10,657 nucleotides of DNA from JBJXDT01 sp046153505 (lineage in GTDB: Bacteria; Pseudomonadota; Gammaproteobacteria; Burkholderiales; Methylophilaceae). The translations under genes were made by a program, and so were the position numbers. The notes under the pieces are model-generated. The model was not told where the DNA came from. It ran no database searches and saw nothing but the letters and a program-made list of their open reading frames with translations. Positions within the stretch are counted from its first letter, which is position 1. Each line of letters opens with the position of its first letter. Shown here piece by piece: positions 7,415-10,657 of the stretch. The stretch lies in assembly GCA_046153505.1 (NCBI GenBank), contig JBJXDT010000064.1, forward strand, positions 1 through 10,657, in the 5' to 3' direction.

Positions 7415-8289
7415 TGCTTTGCTTTGGAGGTAGGTGCGACGGGTTCGTGAGCGAACAAGGCCGCTGTATCTACCGCATCAAACGCATAACGCTTATTGCA
7501 AAAGTCACAATGTACTTCAACTTCGTCGCGCTCTGTCAAAATGCTTGCAACTTCTTCTTTACCTAACAATAGCAGCATGTTTGCAACTTTGGTGCGTGTG
7601 CAACTGCAGAAAAACTGCGTAGGTTTGGCAGAAAACATGCGCACATCTTCCTCGCCAAATAATCTTGTGAGCAGTTGCGCTGGATCAAGCGCTTGCAGTT
7701 CTTCGTTTGTTACTGTGTCGGCTAGAATACAAATTCGATTCCACGCATCTGCGTCGTATTCGGGCTGATCAGGAAGCTTTTGTAGCAACATGCCAGAAGC
7801 ACTTTTGCCATCACACGCAAGCCAAAGTCGAGTATCAATTTGTTGCGAGCGCAGCATATAGTGTTCTAAAATTTGCGCAATGCTGTTGCCATCTAGCGGC
7901 ACTATGCCTTGATATTGTTCGGCATTATTTGGGGCAAGCGTAATCACACAGTGTCCATCTCCGATGGCAGCCTTTGGGTCAATAGGTAACTCGCCTTGCC
8001 ATTTCGCGGTAGCGCGCATGCTAAGTTTCATCTCAGCTTCTGCGGTGCATTCCACAACTAATAGTTTAAGTGCTCCTTTGCCTTGAATCTGCAATATCAG
8101 CGCGCCTTCCATTTTAAGCGTGGCAGAAAGTAGCGCGCTTGCGACCATGAGCTCACCCAAAATAACGCGTAATTGTGGCGGATATTCGTGGTATTGCAGC
8201 GCACTTTCCAGCGTAACATTTAAGTGCACGGAATTGCCGCGGATAGGCGTGTTTTCAAACACGAAACGATGTAGAGAGTCTCTTTGCAT
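7411..8289 (-). CDS. hslO: Hsp33, redox-regulated holdase chaperone
   Basis: A 292-residue cytoplasmic chaperone that is inactive when reduced and zinc-bound, and becomes an unfolded-protein holdase after oxidation by peroxide or hypochlorite at raised temperature. The redox switch is complete: FCSC (Cys228, Cys230) and CDFC (Cys261, Cys264), a CxC-X30-CxxC arrangement typical of the family. The N-terminal core shows HLNVTLESALQYHEYP, LGELMVASALLSATLKMEG and the repeated hydrophobic-Gly pattern (LILQIQGKGALKLLVVEC). The length is normal. There is no clear Shine-Dalgarno sequence; a candidate promoter, ATGACT (8330-8325), 16 bases, TAAAAT (8308-8303), would give a leader of only a few bases. 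It is divergent from the Fur-linked iron operon and convergent with the SpoU gene through an overlapping TTAA. Confidence 0.95.
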   Translation of the reverse strand: MQRDSLHRFVFENTPIRGNSVHLNVTLESALQYHEYPPQLRVILGELMVASALLSATLKMEGALILQIQGKGALKLLVVECTAEAEMKLSMRATAKWQGELPIDPKAAIGDGHCVITLAPNNAEQYQGIVPLDGNSIAQILEHYMLRSQQIDTRLWLACDGKSASGMLLQKLPDQPEYDADAWNRICILADTVTNEELQALDPAQLLTRLFGEEDVRMFSAKPTQFFCSCTRTKVANMLLLLGKEEVASILTERDEVEVHCDFCNKRYAFDAVDTAALFAHEPVAPTSKAKH

Positions 8290-8302
8290 AAGATTTGTGA
8301 TT

Positions 8303-8330
8303 ATTTTAGCGAATTAACGCACGAAGTCAT
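8303..8330 (-). promoter_or_regulatory. Candidate hslO promoter
   Basis: Minus strand ATGACT (8330-8325, four of six matches to TTGACA) and TAAAAT (8308-8303, five of six), 16 bases apart. Transcription would start only about seven bases before the hslO ATG. No heat-shock sigma-32 promoter pattern was recognised. Confidence 0.35.
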
Positions 8331-8349
8331 TTTTTTTTGCAAATTATGC

Positions 8350-8378
8350 TTGAAAATCTAAATGAGAACGACTATCAT
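8350..8378 (+). promoter_or_regulatory. Sigma-70 promoter of the iron-uptake operon
   Basis: TTGAAA (8350-8355), a 17-base spacer, then TATCAT (8373-8378): each hexamer differs from consensus at one position and the spacing is optimal. The predicted start is near 8385, followed by AAGGGG as ribosome binding site before the ATG at 8404. The Fur-like operator overlaps the spacer and -10 box. Confidence 0.7.
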
Positions 8379-8379
8379 T
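8361..8379 (+). promoter_or_regulatory. Fur box (ferric uptake regulator operator)
   Basis: AATGAGAACGACTATCATT contains TGAGAACGACTATCA (8363-8377), which matches the 7-1-7 Fur consensus TGATAATnATTATCA at 11 of 14 informative positions, with TGA and TATCA arms intact. It covers the -10 box of the promoter at 8350-8378, the classical position for iron-dependent repression. The operon behind it encodes an iron permease, which supports the reading. Confidence 0.75.
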
Positions 8380-8403
8380 ACCTTATGTTGAAGGGGTAGG
8401 TAA

Positions 8404-8721
8404 ATGAAATATATTTTAGCGGTGTTGTTTTTAATTCCTAGCTTGGTTTTAGCGACCGAGAATGAGGTTGAGATAAAGATTAAGAACCATAAATTTGACC
8501 CTGCGCAAGTGGTAGTGCCTGCAGGAAAGAAAATCAAACTAAAGATTGAAAACCAAGATTCAACACCTGAGGAATTTGAGAGTCATGTGTTAAATCGCGA
8601 GAAAGTGATTGCGGGCAACAGCAGTACTGTTATTTATGTTGGCCCTTTAGATTCAGGCTCTTATCAATATTTTGGTGAATTTAATGCCGATACAGCACAG
8701 GGTTTGATAGTTGCGAAATAA
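8404..8721 (+). CDS. Periplasmic cupredoxin-fold protein of an FTR1 iron-uptake system
   Basis: A 105-residue exported protein. Residues 1-17 are a signal peptide (hydrophobic LAVLFLIPSLVLA, cleavage before TEN). The mature part is a small cupredoxin domain (Cupredoxin_1-like): VEIKIKNHKFDPAQVVVPAGKK, then EEFESHVLNREKV, then GSYQYFGEFNADTAQGLIV. This is the signature of the FtrB-type cupredoxins that accompany FTR1 permeases and are thought to handle or oxidise Fe(II) in the periplasm. It contains no cysteine, so a type-1 blue copper site is not possible; candidate metal ligands are His29, Glu56, Glu57, Glu59 and His61. In the FGEF-x-xDTAQG loop it has Asn94; I believe some relatives have His there, but I cannot check. 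It is first in the Fur-controlled operon, 21 bases before the permease. Confidence 0.82.
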   Translation: MKYILAVLFLIPSLVLATENEVEIKIKNHKFDPAQVVVPAGKKIKLKIENQDSTPEEFESHVLNREKVIAGNSSTVIYVGPLDSGSYQYFGEFNADTAQGLIVAK

Positions 8722-8742
8722 GTTTTGAGTAAAGGAATTTAA

Positions 8743-9603
8743 ATGTTTGGAACCGCAATTATTGTTTTTCGCGAAGCATTAGAAGCTGCAATTATTATTG
8801 GTATTGTTGCTGCCGCGACACGAGATGTAATGGCGCGCAATCGCTGGATTACGGTAGGTTTGCTATTAGGTTTGCTCGGTGCTGGCGTTGTTGCAGCATC
8901 AACTGAGGTGATCGCATCCTTGGCTAGTGGCGTTGGCCAAGAGCTTTTTAACGCGATTGTATTGGGCGTTGCCGTGCTGATGTTGACTTGGCATAGTATT
9001 TGGATGTCCTCGCATGGCGTTGAGCTTGCCAACAAAGCGCGCAATATAGGCGCTAATATTCGTGATGGAAAAAGTGAAGTTTCAATTCTTTTGGCTGTTG
9101 TTGGACTGGCTGTGTTGCGTGAAGGGTCGGAAACCGTGCTATTTCTTTACGGCGTCGCTACAGCTGGCGGTTCCAGCGTGATATCAATGCTACTAGGTGG
9201 ACTTGTAGGTGGCTTGGTGGCTTCTATTCTAGGATATGTCATATATGCCGGTTTAGTTCGAATTCCAATGCGTTGGTTTTTCACAGCAACTGGTGCACTG
9301 ATTATGATGCTGGCCGCTGGCATGGCTTCGCAAGCCGCTAAATTTCTGATTCAGGCAGACATATTACCTAGCTTGGGCAACGCTTTGTGGGATACATCCA
9401 ACTTTGTTTCAGAACAATCTATAACAGGCATGCTCCTTCACAGTTTGGTGGGTTATGAAGCTAGACCTGCTGGTTTGCAAGTACTTTTTTATGGCGCTAC
9501 ATTGATCGTTATTGGTTTGGGTATGAAGCTTGCCAAACAAAAAAATAGTTCTATTCAGTTTAAAAAAGGAAGCGTTTTAAATGTGCAGCATGGTAGTGCG
9601 TAG
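8743..9603 (+). CDS. FTR1-family high-affinity iron permease
   Basis: A 286-residue inner-membrane iron permease of the OFeT/FTR1 family (related to EfeU and FtrC). Both iron-transport RExxE motifs are present: REALE at 10-14 in the first helix and REGSE at 126-130 in the fourth. Seven membrane segments can be followed, with a basic cytoplasmic loop (about 96-112) before the second motif. FTR1 proteins carry ferric iron after periplasmic oxidation. The cupredoxin just upstream and the Fur box support iron uptake as the job. AGGAA lies about seven bases before the ATG. The C-terminal 25 residues are polar and cytoplasmic, and the last 23 bases overlap the next gene. I see no neighbouring P19-type ferroxidase (FtrA) or polyferredoxin (FtrD), so this is a reduced version of the four-gene Ftr system. 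Confidence 0.92.
   Translation: MFGTAIIVFREALEAAIIIGIVAAATRDVMARNRWITVGLLLGLLGAGVVAASTEVIASLASGVGQELFNAIVLGVAVLMLTWHSIWMSSHGVELANKARNIGANIRDGKSEVSILLAVVGLAVLREGSETVLFLYGVATAGGSSVISMLLGGLVGGLVASILGYVIYAGLVRIPMRWFFTATGALIMMLAAGMASQAAKFLIQADILPSLGNALWDTSNFVSEQSITGMLLHSLVGYEARPAGLQVLFYGATLIVIGLGMKLAKQKNSSIQFKKGSVLNVQHGSA
9567..9572 (+). promoter_or_regulatory. Ribosome binding site inside the permease gene
   Basis: AGGAAG eight bases before the ATG at 9581. It supports that start for the outer-membrane protein over the ATG at 9590 and shows that the overlap with the permease is real. Confidence 0.6.
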
Positions 9604-10357
9604 TAACTTAAGTTTAGCAATTTCCCTCACAATTTCTTTCAGCGTAATCTCAATCAGCTCAATTTATAGCACCCAAGCACTAGCAAACCCAGCAGATTAC
9701 GTGTATACGCCAATTGTGGAGTCGGGCGAGAGGGAGGTCGATTTTAAGTTTGGTACCGCGAAACAGCCAGATGGTAGGCGTGACAACACAGCTTCGCTTG
9801 GTTTTGGATATGGCGTGAATGACTTTTGGTTTACAGAGGTATATCTTAAGCACGAAAAAGAAGGCAGCGAAGGTTTGACTTTAGGTGAGTGGGAAAATAG
9901 GTTTCAGCTGACCGAAACTGGTAAGTACGCCGTTGATGTGGGCTTGCTAACTGAAATTGAAGCGCCATTAAGCAATAGTGATGCGCCTTGGGAGTTTAAG
10001 ATTGGACCATTGTTTCAAACAGAATTTGGTAAGCTACAACTCAATGGCAACTTGTTGTTTGAGCACAAAATTGGCGGTAAAGATGTGGAACATGTCACTG
10101 AGTTGGGTTACCAATGGCAGGTCAAATACCGTTTAGAAAAAGAGTTTGAATTTGGCTTGCAGGGCATAGGTGAAGTTGGTGAGTGGGACCATTGGGAAAA
10201 TGCCGATGCACAAGTGCACCGTATTGGCCCAGCAGTTTTCGGTAAATTTTCTGTTGGTCAAAAACAAGCAATAAAGTACAACGCAGCTTTATTGTTTGGT
10301 ACTAGCGATGCTGCGCCAAATAACACTTTTAGAATGCAGCTTGAATACGAATTTTAA
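9581..10357 (+). CDS. Predicted outer-membrane beta-barrel protein in the iron operon
   Basis: A 258-residue exported protein of unassigned family. The signal peptide is long (hydrophobic stretch about 11-28, cleavage probably after ALA near residue 36, before NPADYVY). The mature part alternates polar and hydrophobic residues in amphipathic strands with turns rich in Gly, Asp and Asn (ASLGFGYGVNDFWFTEVYLK, WEFKIGPLFQTEFGKL, KYNAALLFGTS), and it ends in RMQLEYEF. A terminal Phe in an aromatic/hydrophobic alternation is the usual BAM recognition signal, so an outer-membrane barrel of about 10-12 strands is likely (inference). No TonB box or plug domain is visible, and at this size it is not a TonB receptor. 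It overlaps the permease by 23 bases, so it belongs to the Fur-controlled operon and may help iron or another metal cross the outer membrane. Its stop overlaps the gluQ stop. Confidence 0.75.
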   Translation: MCSMVVRSNLSLAISLTISFSVISISSIYSTQALANPADYVYTPIVESGEREVDFKFGTAKQPDGRRDNTASLGFGYGVNDFWFTEVYLKHEKEGSEGLTLGEWENRFQLTETGKYAVDVGLLTEIEAPLSNSDAPWEFKIGPLFQTEFGKLQLNGNLLFEHKIGGKDVEHVTELGYQWQVKYRLEKEFEFGLQGIGEVGEWDHWENADAQVHRIGPAVFGKFSVGQKQAIKYNAALLFGTSDAAPNNTFRMQLEYEF

Positions 10358-10657
10358 GTTCTAACAGCGCGTATTCGCTGAACTTTAACGAGCGACCAGT
10401 TTTCAAAAGCCCAGCGCCAGACTTCTCCCAGTGTGGCATTTTGCATTTCAAGTGGTGGTTTTTGGCCAAGAAAGCATAAAGCCGCATAAAGTTGTTGTGC
10501 TGCAATGTCCGTAGATATTGGCTCCGCAAAAGTTTGTTTGCTTAGCTTTTCACCATTGGCGTTTAGTGCTATTGGCACATGCGCATAAGCGGGTGTAGAA
10601 AAATTGAGTAGTTGTTGCAAATAAATTTGCCGTGGTGTGGAATCGAGCAAATCTGAG
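10354..10657 (-). CDS. gluQ: Glutamyl-Q tRNA(Asp) synthetase, C-terminal part (5' end outside window)
   Basis: The frame is open to the right edge (S-D-L-L-D precedes STPRQ), so this is about the last 100 residues of the protein. DLLDSTPRQIYLQQLL, PAYAHVPIALNANGEKLSKQT with the class I KMSKS-like KLSKQ motif, and WRWAFENW near the end identify GluQ, the truncated glutamyl-tRNA synthetase paralogue. GluQ activates glutamate and attaches it to the queuosine at position 34 of tRNA(Asp), not to the 3' end. Discrimination from GltX rests on the immediate C-terminus: there is no anticodon-binding domain after the KLSKQ region. The stop lies within the TTAA shared with the outer-membrane protein gene. 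Confidence 0.9.
   Translation of the reverse strand, partial: SDLLDSTPRQIYLQQLLNFSTPAYAHVPIALNANGEKLSKQTFAEPISTDIAAQQLYAALCFLGQKPPLEMQNATLGEVWRWAFENWSLVKVQRIRAVRT

Overview
This window looks like ordinary chromosome of a betaproteobacterium, most plausibly a methylotroph-type Methylophilaceae. That assignment is an inference from gene content and the AT-leaning coding style, not a measurement. Nearly every stretch is coding. There are no transposases, phage genes, CRISPR arrays, tRNAs or rRNAs. Two genes run off the edges: the C-terminus of a YgiQ-family radical SAM protein on the left, and the C-terminus of the tRNA-modifying synthetase GluQ on the right.

Left part (1-4125). The ygiQ tail is followed by a secreted TraB/GumN-family protein on the plus strand. 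It converges with a minus-strand operon that reads rhlE (DEAD-box RNA helicase) > yaiI (DUF188 protein) > blc (outer-membrane lipocalin), with gaps of 3 and 27 bases. rhlE has a consensus -10 box and a leader of about 160 nt. The leader can fold into several hairpins and has a 7-bp loop-to-downstream complementarity that would make a pseudoknot. It is the most unusual non-coding feature here.

Middle part (4165-6514, minus strand). aqpZ, a hairpin, then rsuA (16S rRNA pseudouridine synthase), a decayed AlbA_2-domain gene and a small membrane protein. The last three are joined by ATGA stop/start overlaps. The AlbA_2 remnant is an N-terminal fragment with an internal frameshift and no ATPase part, so it is a pseudogene caught between two intact genes. 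The transcripts of rsuA and of the plus-strand SpoU/TrmH rRNA methyltransferase (from 6617) may be leaderless: each has a -10-like box six bases before its ATG and no Shine-Dalgarno sequence.

Right part (6600-10657). The SpoU methyltransferase converges with hslO (Hsp33, a redox-regulated chaperone), sharing a TTAA stop overlap. Divergent from hslO is a three-gene plus-strand operon behind a good sigma-70 promoter overlapped by a Fur-box-like sequence. It encodes a periplasmic cupredoxin-fold protein without cysteine, an FTR1-family iron permease with both RExxE motifs, and a predicted outer-membrane beta-barrel whose start overlaps the permease by 23 bases. This is a plausible iron-repressed uptake cassette spanning periplasm, inner membrane and outer membrane. 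The barrel gene ends in another TTAA overlap with gluQ.
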